From NCBI RefSeq assembly GCF_937888285.1, contig NZ_CALART010000056.1, positions 62,001 through 126,000 of the forward strand: a stretch of DNA of 64,000 bases. The letters run 5' to 3'. The position numbers and the translations under genes are program-made. This document shows, in pieces, positions 52,392 to 61,089 of this stretch. The DNA is from an uncultured Aquimonas sp. (GTDB taxonomy: Bacteria > Pseudomonadota > Gammaproteobacteria > Xanthomonadales > Xanthomonadaceae). Below the pieces are notes generated by a model. It searched no databases. It saw only the letters and a program-made list of their open reading frames with translations, and had not been told where the DNA came from. The first letter of the stretch is position 1; each line of letters begins with the position of its first letter.

Positions 52392-52697
52392 TCAGGCGCG
52401 GGTGTCGAGCAGGCTGCCGAGCAGCTGGTCCTGCGTCTTCAGCACCTTGAGATTGGCCTGGAAGGCCTGTCGCGCTTCGAGCGCGTAGACGAGGTCGGTG
52501 CCCAGGCCGTCGCCGCTCTGGGGCTCGGCATCGCGGACGAGCGCGGCGCTGACGCCGCCGCCGAGCTGCTCGCGGCTGTCGACCTGGAAGCGGCGGAAGT
52601 CGGCGCTGTCGCGATTGGCGATGTTGCTGGCTGCCGCCGTCAGGCGTGTCTGCGCGGCGGCCATGCCGGAGCGGGCAATGCTGGCGATGTCGCTCAT
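52392..52697 (-). CDS. Minimal flagellar rod/hook-like protein
   Basis: A 101-residue protein. The N-terminal segment (SIARSGMAAAQTRLTAAASNIAN) matches the D0 helix motif of flagellar axial proteins (FlgB/FlgC/FlgE/FlgG), and the last third (DLVYALEARQAFQANLKVLKTQDQLLGSLLDTR) matches their C-terminal helix, including the usual A-x-Q-AF-x-AN-x-K pattern. The central domains are missing, so it is far shorter than FlgC (about 135 residues). No other flagellar gene is nearby. It may be a leftover, a small structural protein of another system, or an orphan accessory. ATG 52697. Confidence 0.65.
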   Translation of the reverse strand: MSDIASIARSGMAAAQTRLTAAASNIANRDSADFRRFQVDSREQLGGGVSAALVRDAEPQSGDGLGTDLVYALEARQAFQANLKVLKTQDQLLGSLLDTRA

Positions 52698-52776
52698 GGG
52701 GTCTGCCGGATCGGTGTCGTCGGCAGGATATCGGCCGACCGCCCCCGGAACTTGAGGGCGGTCGACAGATCCGGCG

Positions 52777-54153
52777 TCAGCGGGTGGCCTCGAAGCCGTT
52801 CTCGAAAATCTCGTCGGGGGCGACGCGCGCGCCGTTCAGGCGCTGGAGGCTGCCGCCGGACTTCACCAGGTAGAGCTCGCCGTCCTCGCCCTCGCCAAAG
52901 CTGGTGATGCCGAAGGCCACGTTCTGCCGCGGGCTGGGCGGATGCGAGAACACGCCCGGGGAATTCTCAGCGGCGACCCAGACGTCACCGCTGCAGTAGT
53001 CACCATAGAAGTACTGCCCCTGCGCCGCCACCACGGGGCCGCGGTAGCGGAAGCCACCGGTCACCGAACACTGCGGCGAGCTGCGGGCATAGTCCAGCGC
53101 AGGCGGGGTGAAGGCCACCAGCGGCGCGCTGCAGCTGGCGTGCTGGACCGTGCCTTCGCGGCAGCGCCAGCCGTAGTTGCGGCCGCCCGCGCCCGAGGGC
53201 TCGAAGTTGATCTCCTCGCGCGTGCCCTGGCCGACATCGCCGATCCACAGGTCGCCGGTCTCGCGGTCGAAGCTGTAGCGCCAGGGGTTGCGCAGACCAT
53301 AGGCCCAGACTTCATCGCAGGCCGCGGCCAGCGTACCGCCTGCGCCGGGATTGCCTGCCGGAATGCCGTAGGCCGCCGGCTGGTTGAGACGCGGGCGTCC
53401 GCACAGCTGGCCGCTCTGCGCCGCGGTCGTCACGTCGACATCGATGCGGACCATCTTGCCGAGCAGAGCGCGCGAATCCGGGTTGCCGCCATTGGCGGTG
53501 AAGTTGGCATCCACCGCGCAGCTGCCGGAGGCGTTGAGGTCAGCCGGCGCCAGGGTCTGGCCGCGATTGCAGGGGTCGCCGCCGTCACCGCCGTCACCGA
53601 AGCCGAAATACAGGTAGCCATCCGGGCCGAAGGCGATGTGTCCGCCGTTGTGGTTGGTGAAGTCCTGATCCGCCCGCAGGATGACCGTGCAGGTCGCCAA
53701 ATCCTCTGCACTGAGTATGTCGGCGGCCGGGTTCGACGCCGTGTAGCGCAGCACCATGGAGTCGCCATTCGCGTCGGTGATGCTCAGGAACAGACGGCCA
53801 TTGACCGCGAACTGCGGATGGAAGGCCACGCCCAGCAGGCCGCGCTCGCCGCCGCTGGTAAAGCCCACCGTCGAAGGGCTGCTGTCCCCGGGGTAGGTGC
53901 ACTGCAGCGCCGGATTGCTGCCTGCCACACTGAGATAGGGCGTCGTCAGCAGGCTGCCATCGCGCACCACGCGCAGGGCGCCACCCTGCTGGTTGACGAA
54001 CAGACGTCCGCTGCCATCACCGGCGTGGGTCAGGCCGATGGGGCCACTGAAGCCGGAGCTGATGAAGCTCTGGAACTGCGGCGGATTCGGCACGCCCTGG
54101 GCGAGCCCCAGCGCGGGCGACAGCAGGGCAACACACAGCAGGGATCGGATCAT
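52777..54153 (-). CDS. Exported PQQ-dependent sugar dehydrogenase-like protein with C-terminal IFENGFE
   Basis: A 458-residue protein with a signal peptide (MIRSLLCVALLSPALGLAQG). The beta-propeller signatures GERGLLGVAFHPQF, GGHIAFGPDGYLYFGFGDGGDGGDP, YGLRNPWRYSFDRETGDLWIGDVGQG and EEINFEPSGAGGRNYGWR belong to the soluble glucose/sorbosone dehydrogenase family (YliI-like), which oxidises aldose sugars with PQQ and calcium. The protein ends PDEIFENGFEATR. Whether PQQ is made by this organism cannot be judged here. Confidence 0.88.
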   Translation of the reverse strand: MIRSLLCVALLSPALGLAQGVPNPPQFQSFISSGFSGPIGLTHAGDGSGRLFVNQQGGALRVVRDGSLLTTPYLSVAGSNPALQCTYPGDSSPSTVGFTSGGERGLLGVAFHPQFAVNGRLFLSITDANGDSMVLRYTASNPAADILSAEDLATCTVILRADQDFTNHNGGHIAFGPDGYLYFGFGDGGDGGDPCNRGQTLAPADLNASGSCAVDANFTANGGNPDSRALLGKMVRIDVDVTTAAQSGQLCGRPRLNQPAAYGIPAGNPGAGGTLAAACDEVWAYGLRNPWRYSFDRETGDLWIGDVGQGTREEINFEPSGAGGRNYGWRCREGTVQHASCSAPLVAFTPPALDYARSSPQCSVTGGFRYRGPVVAAQGQYFYGDYCSGDVWVAAENSPGVFSHPPSPRQNVAFGITSFGEGEDGELYLVKSGGSLQRLNGARVAPDEIFENGFEATR

Positions 54154-54264
54154 TTCAGCCTCAACCTCATGCGGGAAAGCGTGCGAGTGTAGTCCTGTCC
54201 TGGCGCTGCGCCGACGCCTGGCCGCAGGACAGCGCCGGCACGCCGGGAGAGCGCCAGCCCACGC

Positions 54265-55743
54265 TCAGGCCATGAACCCGAGATTCGGCCCGGTGATCGA
54301 CAGCAGGCTACCGCTCATGTGCTGCAGATTCGGGAAGATGGTCGCGCGATCGCTGTCCGACAGTCCGTACCAGCGCGCCAGGGTGGCCGCGTACTGGTCG
54401 GCCGACAGCGTCGGGATGACCTGGCCCCAGCCAGCGTCGTCCGGATTGCTGGCCGAAGGCGCGAGGCTCGGGAAGCGCCCGTAGATGCGTCCGCCCTGCA
54501 CGGCGCCGCCGAACACCAGATGGTGGCCGCCCCAGCCATGATCGGTGCCGTCGCCGTTGATCGACAGGGTCCGACCGAACTCGGAAGCGGTGAAGGTGGT
54601 GACCGAGCTGCCCAGACCCATGGTCGGGTTGTCCAGCACCTGGTAGAAGGCCAGCACCGCCTGCGAGATCTGCCGCAGCAGTCCGGGATGGTCTTCGAGC
54701 TGACGATCATGGGTGTCGAACCCCCCCAAGCCTGCATAGAACAGCTGGCGGTTCATCTGCAGGGTGTCGCGGGCGCGGATCATGCGCGCAATCATCAGCA
54801 GCTGGGCACCCAGCCTGGGCAGCGTCGCCAGGTTGCCCGGGTTCCAGGGCAGGCCGAAGGCGTCCCAGAACGGACGGAACAGCGGGTCGTTGGCCGGCAC
54901 CGTGGCCAAGGCCGCGACCACCTGATCGGTGGTTTCGAGCGTGCGCCGGGTCTTCAGCGCATAGGCGCGCTCGAAGGGATGCGCGTGCGACTGGTTGAGC
55001 AGGCCGTTGAAGGCCAGGCAGCGGCGGCGGTTCCAGCCCTGCCCGCCGTCTGCGCAGTTGGCCGCACCGGTCTGGATGAAGCTGACCTGCTCCACGCCCT
55101 GGGAAGACATGAAGTAGGGCGAGACCTGCACGCCCGACTGGAAGACGTTGTCGCCGTCCAGCGACACGTTCATCGACAGCACCTGGTTGCTGTTGCTGGC
55201 AGCGAAGATGTCAGCGAGGCGCCCGCCCCAGCCGGTGCGGTCGGCGGCATCGGCGCGCGGCGTCTGCCACAGCACGGTCTGGTCGGAATGCGAGAACAGC
55301 TGCGCCGGGCGCGGCGTGCCCGCCTGCTGGTACAGCGCCTTGCTCATCGGCCGCACCAGCGGGCCGACATTGGCAACGATCGCCGCACGGCCGGCGTTGA
55401 ACATCTGCTGGGTGCCGGGCATCTGGGGATGGAGGCCGTAGAGGCCACCGCCCTGCGGCGCCACGCTCGGGTTCAGCGCCAGCAGCTCGTTCTGAGCTAC
55501 CGCCAATCCGCCGCGGCGCGCCGCGTAGGCGGCATGGCCGGCATCGCGGGGCACCACCATGTTGAAGCAGTCGTTGCCGCCGTGCAGGTAGAGGCAGACC
55601 AGGGCGCGATAGTCATTGCCCAGCAGCCGGGGTGCGGCGGCCTGGGCCAGCTCCAGCTTTCCCAGCATCGAGCCGAAGGCAGCGCTGGTGGCGGTCGCGG
55701 TCAGCGCACGGCGGAGGAATTCGCGTCGATCGTTGCGGCTCAT
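54265..55743 (-). CDS. DUF1501 protein exported by Tat
   Basis: A 492-residue protein with a twin-arginine signal (NDRREFLRRALTATATSAAFGS). The mature part has LVCLYLHGGNDCFNMVVP near the start and EFGRTLSINGDGTDHGWGGHHLVFGGAV in the last third, both hallmarks of DUF1501 proteins, which are distant relatives of alkaline phosphatase/sulfatase enzymes. Substrate unknown. It starts 1 bp after the DUF1800 gene ends, and such DUF1800-DUF1501 pairs are widespread in bacteria, so the two products probably act together in the envelope. Confidence 0.9.
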   Translation of the reverse strand: MSRNDRREFLRRALTATATSAAFGSMLGKLELAQAAAPRLLGNDYRALVCLYLHGGNDCFNMVVPRDAGHAAYAARRGGLAVAQNELLALNPSVAPQGGGLYGLHPQMPGTQQMFNAGRAAIVANVGPLVRPMSKALYQQAGTPRPAQLFSHSDQTVLWQTPRADAADRTGWGGRLADIFAASNSNQVLSMNVSLDGDNVFQSGVQVSPYFMSSQGVEQVSFIQTGAANCADGGQGWNRRRCLAFNGLLNQSHAHPFERAYALKTRRTLETTDQVVAALATVPANDPLFRPFWDAFGLPWNPGNLATLPRLGAQLLMIARMIRARDTLQMNRQLFYAGLGGFDTHDRQLEDHPGLLRQISQAVLAFYQVLDNPTMGLGSSVTTFTASEFGRTLSINGDGTDHGWGGHHLVFGGAVQGGRIYGRFPSLAPSASNPDDAGWGQVIPTLSADQYAATLARWYGLSDSDRATIFPNLQHMSGSLLSITGPNLGFMA

Positions 55744-55744
55744 G

Positions 55745-57529
55745 TCACTTCTCCACCACGTATTCGGGCGATGTCAGGATCAACCACAGGGCGTCCTGCA
55801 CGCGCGCGCGCCGCTGCTCGGCCGTGCCGCTGGACATGCCGTTCAGGTGATTGATCAGCAGGGTGCGCATCTGCGCGCTCATCCGACCGCCCATGAACAG
55901 CAGGTTGTAGCGATCCACCAATGCGGCGGCATCGCTGGCGATCTGCATGTCGCGGTTGAGGTCCACCTTGACCGGATTCCAGGTGCCGGTGTTCGAGCCC
56001 TGCCACGCATAGAAGATCTTGGCGCCGATCTCATTGGTCATGCGGGTGATGTAGGTGTCGGTGGTGATCTGGAACTCGGGGGCGAACAGCCCCAGCGTGG
56101 CCAGCTCACCGGGCAGCTGGTAGTTCGGCAGGAAGAAGTTGAACACCGTCGGCGAGCTCAACACCGCCTGCGCGCCGTACTGGTCGGGCCATTCGCGGAC
56201 GGCGCCATCGCTCGAGCTGGCGTTCAGGCCCCGCCACAGCTGGGTCACGCGCAGCAGCGGCTCGCGCAGCTTGCCCGCATGTGCCGCACTCGGGTTGCGG
56301 GCTTCGGGGTCCAGCAGGACCGCGCGCAGCACTGCCTGCAGATCGCCGCGCACGCCGCTTCCGTTGTTGTTGAATGCGGCGGCGACGCGCGCGACATAGG
56401 CCGGCGAGGGATTGCTGGTGGTGAAGCGCTGGATCAGCAGACGCCCGAAGAACGGGCCCACGTTCGGGTGGTTGAAGACATTGTCCAGCGCTGCCGCCAT
56501 GTTGGCCCGGGCCTGCCCACCCGCCGGCAGAACGCCGCCGCTCAAGGCCACGCCCGGATAGTTCAGCAGCTGCTTGGTGCCCGCCGAGGCGTGGTAGATC
56601 GAGCCGAACTGGGTGCCTTCGCCCCAGGGCCGCATCGGCTGCCGCCAGCCCTGCTGCAGGCGCCAGTCGGTGTTGCCCGGCCCCGGCGCGCAGTACAGCC
56701 AGTCCCACCAGTTGAAGTTGCCCGCCGTTTCGGCCGCCACCGGTGGGTTGCAGGTCGCCCAGTTCCAGCCGGTGAACACGTGCGCGAAGCCGCGGATGGT
56801 GTCCTGGGTATAGGTCGGGATCGGCTGGATGCCGGGCGTCGTCAGGTCGCCGTCGATCACCGTGCCATCGGGATTGAGCCGCACCAGGCCGATGCTGAAC
56901 AGCTGCATGATCTCGCGTGCGTAGTTCTCGTCCGGCCGGATGTTCGCCGCCTCGTCGGGCTTGCGGTTCTTGAACATCGACAGGTAGTGGCCCATCACCG
57001 GATGCAGGGTGACGTTTTCCAGCAGGGTGCGGAAGTTGCCGAAGGCGTTCTGGCTGAGCATGTCGTGGTAGTGCGCCAGCGCATTCGGGTTGCCCTCGAC
57101 CGAGCCGTTCTGGTCGGACACCACGAAGATCTGCGAGAGCGCGAAGGCCATGCGCTGGCGCAGCTGATCGTCGCGATACAGCACGTTGCGGAACCAGATG
57201 TCGTTGCGCTTGTCCTGCCAGACCACGCTGGGGTCGATTGTCATCAGCTGGTCGAGGTGCGGCAGCTGCAGCGAGGCCGTGCGGCTGAACTGCTCGTTGA
57301 GCCACGGGGTGTAGCCCATGCCGCGCAGCCGGGTGATCTCGGTCAGGGTGGGGCCAAACGTCGCGTGGCTCAGGAAGCGCGAGGCTTCAGCCTCGCTGAA
57401 AGGCCCCTCGGGCGGCGGATCAAAGCCGTCGCGGAAGATCAGCTGCGCGGACGCCGACTGGGCGACCAGCAGGGCCATGCACAGGCAGAAAGCCCCGAGA
57501 ACTCGGGGCGGGGCGTATGGGATGGTCAT
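55745..57529 (-). CDS. DUF1800 exported protein with N-terminal IFRDGFD motif
   Basis: A 594-residue protein with a signal peptide ending near Ala28 (LLVAQSASAQ). Directly after it comes LIFRDGFDPPPEGPF, then a DUF1800 domain (FLSHATFGPTLTEITRLRGMGYTPWLNEQF, ENYAREIMQLFSIGLVRLNPDG, FAHVFTGWNW, REPLLRVTQLWRGL, SPTVFNFFLPNY). Function of DUF1800 is unknown. The motif after the signal peptide is the same type found at the C-termini of three neighbours. ATG 57529 starts the signal peptide; an upstream ATG at 57571 adds 14 residues. It forms a tight operon with the DUF1501 gene. Confidence 0.9.
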   Translation of the reverse strand: MTIPYAPPRVLGAFCLCMALLVAQSASAQLIFRDGFDPPPEGPFSEAEASRFLSHATFGPTLTEITRLRGMGYTPWLNEQFSRTASLQLPHLDQLMTIDPSVVWQDKRNDIWFRNVLYRDDQLRQRMAFALSQIFVVSDQNGSVEGNPNALAHYHDMLSQNAFGNFRTLLENVTLHPVMGHYLSMFKNRKPDEAANIRPDENYAREIMQLFSIGLVRLNPDGTVIDGDLTTPGIQPIPTYTQDTIRGFAHVFTGWNWATCNPPVAAETAGNFNWWDWLYCAPGPGNTDWRLQQGWRQPMRPWGEGTQFGSIYHASAGTKQLLNYPGVALSGGVLPAGGQARANMAAALDNVFNHPNVGPFFGRLLIQRFTTSNPSPAYVARVAAAFNNNGSGVRGDLQAVLRAVLLDPEARNPSAAHAGKLREPLLRVTQLWRGLNASSSDGAVREWPDQYGAQAVLSSPTVFNFFLPNYQLPGELATLGLFAPEFQITTDTYITRMTNEIGAKIFYAWQGSNTGTWNPVKVDLNRDMQIASDAAALVDRYNLLFMGGRMSAQMRTLLINHLNGMSSGTAEQRRARVQDALWLILTSPEYVVEK

Positions 57530-57851
57530 GGTCAGAAGCCGAACCGGGCGACAGTTTGCAAACAATCGCAAACCCGACTGCTAGCCTACCGTGAGCCCAA
57601 TCACGGAAGGCCCGACCGCTGGTCGGCTCAATGCTCCGATGCGACTGCCCAGTTCTCCAAACCGCCACGACGCTCGCTGCCAGGACGCTCCCCGACTCCT
57701 GGAAGGCGCGGTACCGACTGCAGCCTCGGCACCTGCCCTCTGGGCCGCGCCGCCGGCGCAGCTCGACTTCGCTCTACGCCGACGGGAGTGCCGCCCGCGC
57801 GCCAGCGACGGACCGGGATCGCCCCTGGGACGCGCGACGCCGGACCGGAGC
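57530..57851. other. 322-bp spacer between DUF1800 and the Reeler-like gene, with GTTTGC inverted repeat
   Basis: These genes are divergent. GTTTGC at 57554-57559 and GCAAAC at 57568-57573 form an inverted repeat, and GTTTGCAAAC at 57554-57563 is a perfect 10-bp palindrome. It lies 25 bp upstream of the DUF1800 ATG, a position suited to an operator. The rest (57600-57850) is open in the Reeler frame but does not resemble a protein family. Confidence 0.5.
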
Positions 57852-58436
57852 GTGCTCGGTCGCGGCGCGCGGCACGGCTTCATGCTCATCGCCCTGCTCG
57901 CGGCCGCCTCGGCACACGCCAATTCGCAGGGCTCGCCGATCTGCGAGGTCGACAGCCTGCCCCTCGTGCCGATGAGCCCGACGCTGGCCAACCCCGCGCC
58001 GCAGGGCTGGACGCTGGACGCGCCGAGCCGCTTCTATCCCGGCCAAGCCGTGGAGATGCGGCTGCGCCATCCCGATCCGCTGCGCCGCGCGCGCGGCGTG
58101 CTGATCTGGGCGAAGTCGGGGCAGTTCACGGGTGCGGGCAGTTTTGTCGTGCCGGCGAACGGACGCTGGGCGCATATCCCGGCGCCGGCCAACTGTGGCG
58201 GCTGGGCGCTGTCGCATACCGACAACCAGCCCAAGGCGCTGGGCGAGCTGGTGTTCCACTGGATCGGCGGCAGCGAACCCGGCGCCCTGCTGCGCGCCTT
58301 CCTCATCGAGGACTGCAGCAACCCGGCGGGCTGCCGCGACCAGCAGGCGCTGACGCCGTTCGTGTTCATTGAAGCCGGGCTGTTCGGCGACGGCTTCGAG
58401 AGCGGCAGCCCGTCGCGCGCAGAAACTCCGCGCTGA
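57852..58436 (+). CDS. Exported Reeler-like domain protein with C-terminal LFGDGFE motif
   Basis: A 194-residue protein from GTG 57852, which gives an Arg-bearing signal peptide (hydrophobic core FMLIALLAAASAHA); ATG 57882 is an alternative and neither has a good ribosome-binding site. The mature part (SRFYPGQAVEMRLR ... ARGVLIWAKS ... NCGGWALSHTDNQPKALGELVFHWIGG) follows the pattern of the Reeler domain: an FxPGQ start, a central G-x-L-I strand, a Cys followed by the SHTD-type segment, then a strand with Trp. Bacterial Reeler-like domains are surface or extracellular modules. The C-terminus carries GLFGDGFES followed by 11 residues. Domain assignment is by eye. Confidence 0.55.
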   Translation: MLGRGARHGFMLIALLAAASAHANSQGSPICEVDSLPLVPMSPTLANPAPQGWTLDAPSRFYPGQAVEMRLRHPDPLRRARGVLIWAKSGQFTGAGSFVVPANGRWAHIPAPANCGGWALSHTDNQPKALGELVFHWIGGSEPGALLRAFLIEDCSNPAGCRDQQALTPFVFIEAGLFGDGFESGSPSRAETPR

Positions 58437-58463
58437 GCACGCACTGGGGCGCACAGGCAGGAT

Positions 58464-58991
58464 TCAGTAGCGCAGCACCGAATGCAGCGCGGGCAGGGCC
58501 GCCAGTCGTTCGCGCCCCTGCAGCGCGACCAGTTCGATCAGCACGCCTGCGCCCACGAGTCGCGCACCGCTCCGCTCGACGAGGCGGGCGGCCGCCGCCA
58601 GGGTGCCGCCGGTGGCCAGCACATCGTCGATGACCACGACCTCGCTGCCGGCCTGCAGGGCGTCGGCTCGCAGTTCGAGCATGTCCTCGCCATATTCCAG
58701 GCTGTAGTGCTCGCGCAGAACGGGGCCCGGCAGCTTGCCGGGCTTGCGGATCGGCGCGAAACCGCAGCCCAGCGACTGCGCCATGGCCGCGGCGAAGATG
58801 AAGCCACGCGATTCGACGCCGCAGAACACCTGCGGCGGCCGCGCCCGCCAGGGCGCCAGCAGCGCATCGACGGCCGCACGGAAGCCTTCGGCATCCGCCA
58901 GCAGCGGCGTGATGTCGCGGAACAGGATGCCGGGCTTGGGAAAGTCGGGTACCGGACGGATCAGCGATTCGATGCGGGCCAGCGTGGTCAT
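58464..58991 (-). CDS. apt: Adenine phosphoribosyltransferase
   Basis: A 175-residue purine salvage enzyme making AMP from adenine and PRPP. The PRPP-binding loop VVVIDDVLATGGTL and the N-terminal PDFPKPGILFRDITPLL signature are intact, as is the GVESRGFIFAAAMA segment. ATG 58991 overlaps the stop of the upstream EamA transporter by 4 bp, so the three genes GST-EamA-apt appear to form one unit. Confidence 0.95.
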   Translation of the reverse strand: MTTLARIESLIRPVPDFPKPGILFRDITPLLADAEGFRAAVDALLAPWRARPPQVFCGVESRGFIFAAAMAQSLGCGFAPIRKPGKLPGPVLREHYSLEYGEDMLELRADALQAGSEVVVIDDVLATGGTLAAAARLVERSGARLVGAGVLIELVALQGRERLAALPALHSVLRY

Positions 58992-59893
58992 GCGGTTTCC
59001 CGTGTGGGCGCCGGCGCGCGGCCGCGCTGGCTGCCGATGAAGATGCCCAGCGCCGACAGCACCAGCCCGGCCCAGTCGAGGGCGTCGGTGGCACGATCGA
59101 ACAGGGCCACGTCGACGCCGAAGGCCAGCAGCGGCTGCAGCAGCAACAGCAACCCGACCATCGAAGCGTCCAGCCGCGGCAGCGCGTACGAAATCAGCAG
59201 CCAGCCCAGCACCTGGCCGAACAGGGCCAGCCCGATCAGGGCGCTCCAGGTCTTGAGGTTGGGAATCGCGAAGCTGTGGCCTTCGACGGCCCCCGCGCCG
59301 CCCAGCATCAGCGCGCAGACCAGCGAGCACCAGCACAGCAGGTACATCGGGCTGGCGCTGGGCTCGCGCTGCTGGATGCGGCGGAAGCTCAGCATGTAGA
59401 TCGCGTACATGAAGGCGGTGAACACGCCCAGCCACACGCCCCACTGGAAGCCGGCGCCGACATCGGTCCAGCTGCGCCCGACCAGCAGCCAAAGGCCGGC
59501 AAACGCCAGGCCGACGCCGACCAGGAAGCGCGGCCCCAGGCGCTCGCGATAGAACAGCACGCCGGCCAGGGCCATGAAGAACACCTGCAGGTTGCCGATC
59601 AACGTGGCGAGGCCAGGCCCCACCAGATGGATGCTCCGGTGCCATGCCATCAGGTCCGCAGCGAAGGCCGCCGCCGGGATCGACAGCGCCAGCAGCAGGG
59701 TCGTGCGCGGCCGCCAGGGCGCATTCACCGCGCGCAGCAGGAACAGCAGCATCAGGCCGCCGAAGAACATCCGGTAGAAGGCAGAGACCGTGGGTGCGAC
59801 GTCGGCCACGCGCACGAAGGCGCTGGTGCTGCTGATCAGCACCGCGCCCAGCAGCATCGCCAGCACCGGGCTGCGCTCGCGCTGCGGCGTCAT
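58988..59893 (-). CDS. EamA/DMT-family transporter
   Basis: A 301-residue inner-membrane protein with ten hydrophobic segments in two EamA repeats (about 10-140 and 155-290). The first repeat has STSAFVRVADVAPTVSAFYRM and the second LLISYALPRLDASMVGLLLLLQPLLA. Members export amino acids, metabolites or drugs; substrate unknown. ATG 59893 is chosen; a GTG at 59929 overlaps the GST stop as GTGA and would add 12 residues. Confidence 0.88.
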   Translation of the reverse strand: MTPQRERSPVLAMLLGAVLISSTSAFVRVADVAPTVSAFYRMFFGGLMLLFLLRAVNAPWRPRTTLLLALSIPAAAFAADLMAWHRSIHLVGPGLATLIGNLQVFFMALAGVLFYRERLGPRFLVGVGLAFAGLWLLVGRSWTDVGAGFQWGVWLGVFTAFMYAIYMLSFRRIQQREPSASPMYLLCWCSLVCALMLGGAGAVEGHSFAIPNLKTWSALIGLALFGQVLGWLLISYALPRLDASMVGLLLLLQPLLAFGVDVALFDRATDALDWAGLVLSALGIFIGSQRGRAPAPTRETA

Positions 59894-59925
59894 CGCCGCG
59901 AGCGCCGCAGCGGAGTGGCTGGAGC

Positions 59926-60585
59926 TCACTTCAGCGCTTCGTATTTGGGCAAGCGATGCGGCTCGGCGATGCCGGCGGCGATCCAGGCCTGAAGGGCAGG
60001 CAGCGCAAGCATCGCGTCCATGTAGGCGCGGCTGGTGTCGGTGAGCTCTACGCCGTAGCCGCGGAAGCGGATCACCACCGGCGCGAACATGGCATCGACG
60101 ATGCCGAAGCCGCCGCACAGGAACGCCCCCTGCCCCGCCGAAGCCTCGCGCAGCTGGGCCCACAGCGCCTGCACGCGGTCGATGTCGGCCTGGGCCTCGG
60201 CGTTCCAGCGATAGGCATTGGGCTGGCGATCGCAGTTCATCGGCAGCTGGCCACGCAGCGCGGTGAAGCCGGAATGCATCTCGCAGGCGGCCGAGCGCGC
60301 CAGCGCGCGCAGGCCGGGATCCTGCGGCCAGCCGCGCCCCCCCAGCCAGGTCTCGTTGGCGTACTCGCAGATCGCCAGCGAATCCCAGATCACCCGGCCC
60401 TGGTCATGCAGCACCGGCACCCGCCGGCTGGGCGAAGCCTTGGCCACTTCGGCCGCGAACCCGGGCGTGTCCAGCCACAGCAGGCGCTCGGCGAAGTCGA
60501 CGCCGAAGTGGCTCAGCAGCAGCCAGGGGCGCAGCGACCAGCTGCTGTAGTTCTTGTTGCCGATGTAGAGGACGGGCTGGCTCAT
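59926..60585 (-). CDS. Glutathione S-transferase family protein
   Basis: A 219-residue protein with an N-terminal thioredoxin-like half (VLYIGNKNYSSWSLRPWLLL, likely catalytic Ser in the NYSSWS turn; cis-Pro in SRRVPVL; WDSLAICEYANE) and a helical C-terminal half (LCGGFGIVDAMFAPV). The NKNYSSWSLR start is shared with a proteobacterial group of GSTs of unknown substrate. It is the first gene of the apparent GST-EamA-apt unit. Confidence 0.9.
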   Translation of the reverse strand: MSQPVLYIGNKNYSSWSLRPWLLLSHFGVDFAERLLWLDTPGFAAEVAKASPSRRVPVLHDQGRVIWDSLAICEYANETWLGGRGWPQDPGLRALARSAACEMHSGFTALRGQLPMNCDRQPNAYRWNAEAQADIDRVQALWAQLREASAGQGAFLCGGFGIVDAMFAPVVIRFRGYGVELTDTSRAYMDAMLALPALQAWIAAGIAEPHRLPKYEALK

Positions 60586-60681
60586 GCGGGACTCGCCTAT
60601 GTCGGAGGGGGATGGGCACGCGGCCGCGACGGCCGGGCCGCGTATATTCGCGCATCGCCACGCGCCCGGGAGTGCCATTCG

Positions 60682-61089
60682 ATGTTCAAGCCGAAAACGC
60701 TGACCCTCGCCTTCGTCGCCGGCTTCCTCGCCACCCTGTTCTTCCATCAGGGCGGGCTGTGGCTGCTGGGTCTGACCGGCAGAACGGCAGCTGCGGCCTG
60801 GAACCTGACGCCGGTGGGGCCGCTGGGCGTGCCCTCAGTGCTGTCACTGGCGTTCTGGGGTGGCCTGTGGGGTATTGCGCTGTGGGCCCTGATCCGCCGC
60901 AGCGCTGGCGCCCGCTTCTGGATGCTGGCGATCGTGCTCGGCGCCCTGCTGCCCAGCCTGGTCGCCTGGTTCGTGGTGTTCCCACTCAAGGGCATCGAGC
61001 TCAGCAGCCCGCTGATCATCGGCGCCCTGATCCTCAACGGCCTGTGGGGACTGGGCGTGGCGGTCTACATGCGATTGTTCAGGGCTTGA
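60682..61089 (+). CDS. Small inner-membrane protein of unknown function
   Basis: A 135-residue protein with four hydrophobic spans (about 8-30, 50-72, 80-102 and 108-130) and short connecting loops with Arg on the presumed cytoplasmic side. No family was recognised. ATG 60682 follows GGGAGTGCCATTCG, a possible ribosome-binding sequence. It is divergent from the GST gene with 96 bp between. A heptamer array begins 5 bp after its stop. Confidence 0.65.
   Translation: MFKPKTLTLAFVAGFLATLFFHQGGLWLLGLTGRTAAAAWNLTPVGPLGVPSVLSLAFWGGLWGIALWALIRRSAGARFWMLAIVLGALLPSLVAWFVVFPLKGIELSSPLIIGALILNGLWGLGVAVYMRLFRA

Noticed and set aside
57591..57851. A longer N-terminus for the Reeler-like protein from 57591.
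   Set aside because: The extension is Arg/Pro/Ala-rich with no conserved features and would bury the signal peptide inside the protein.
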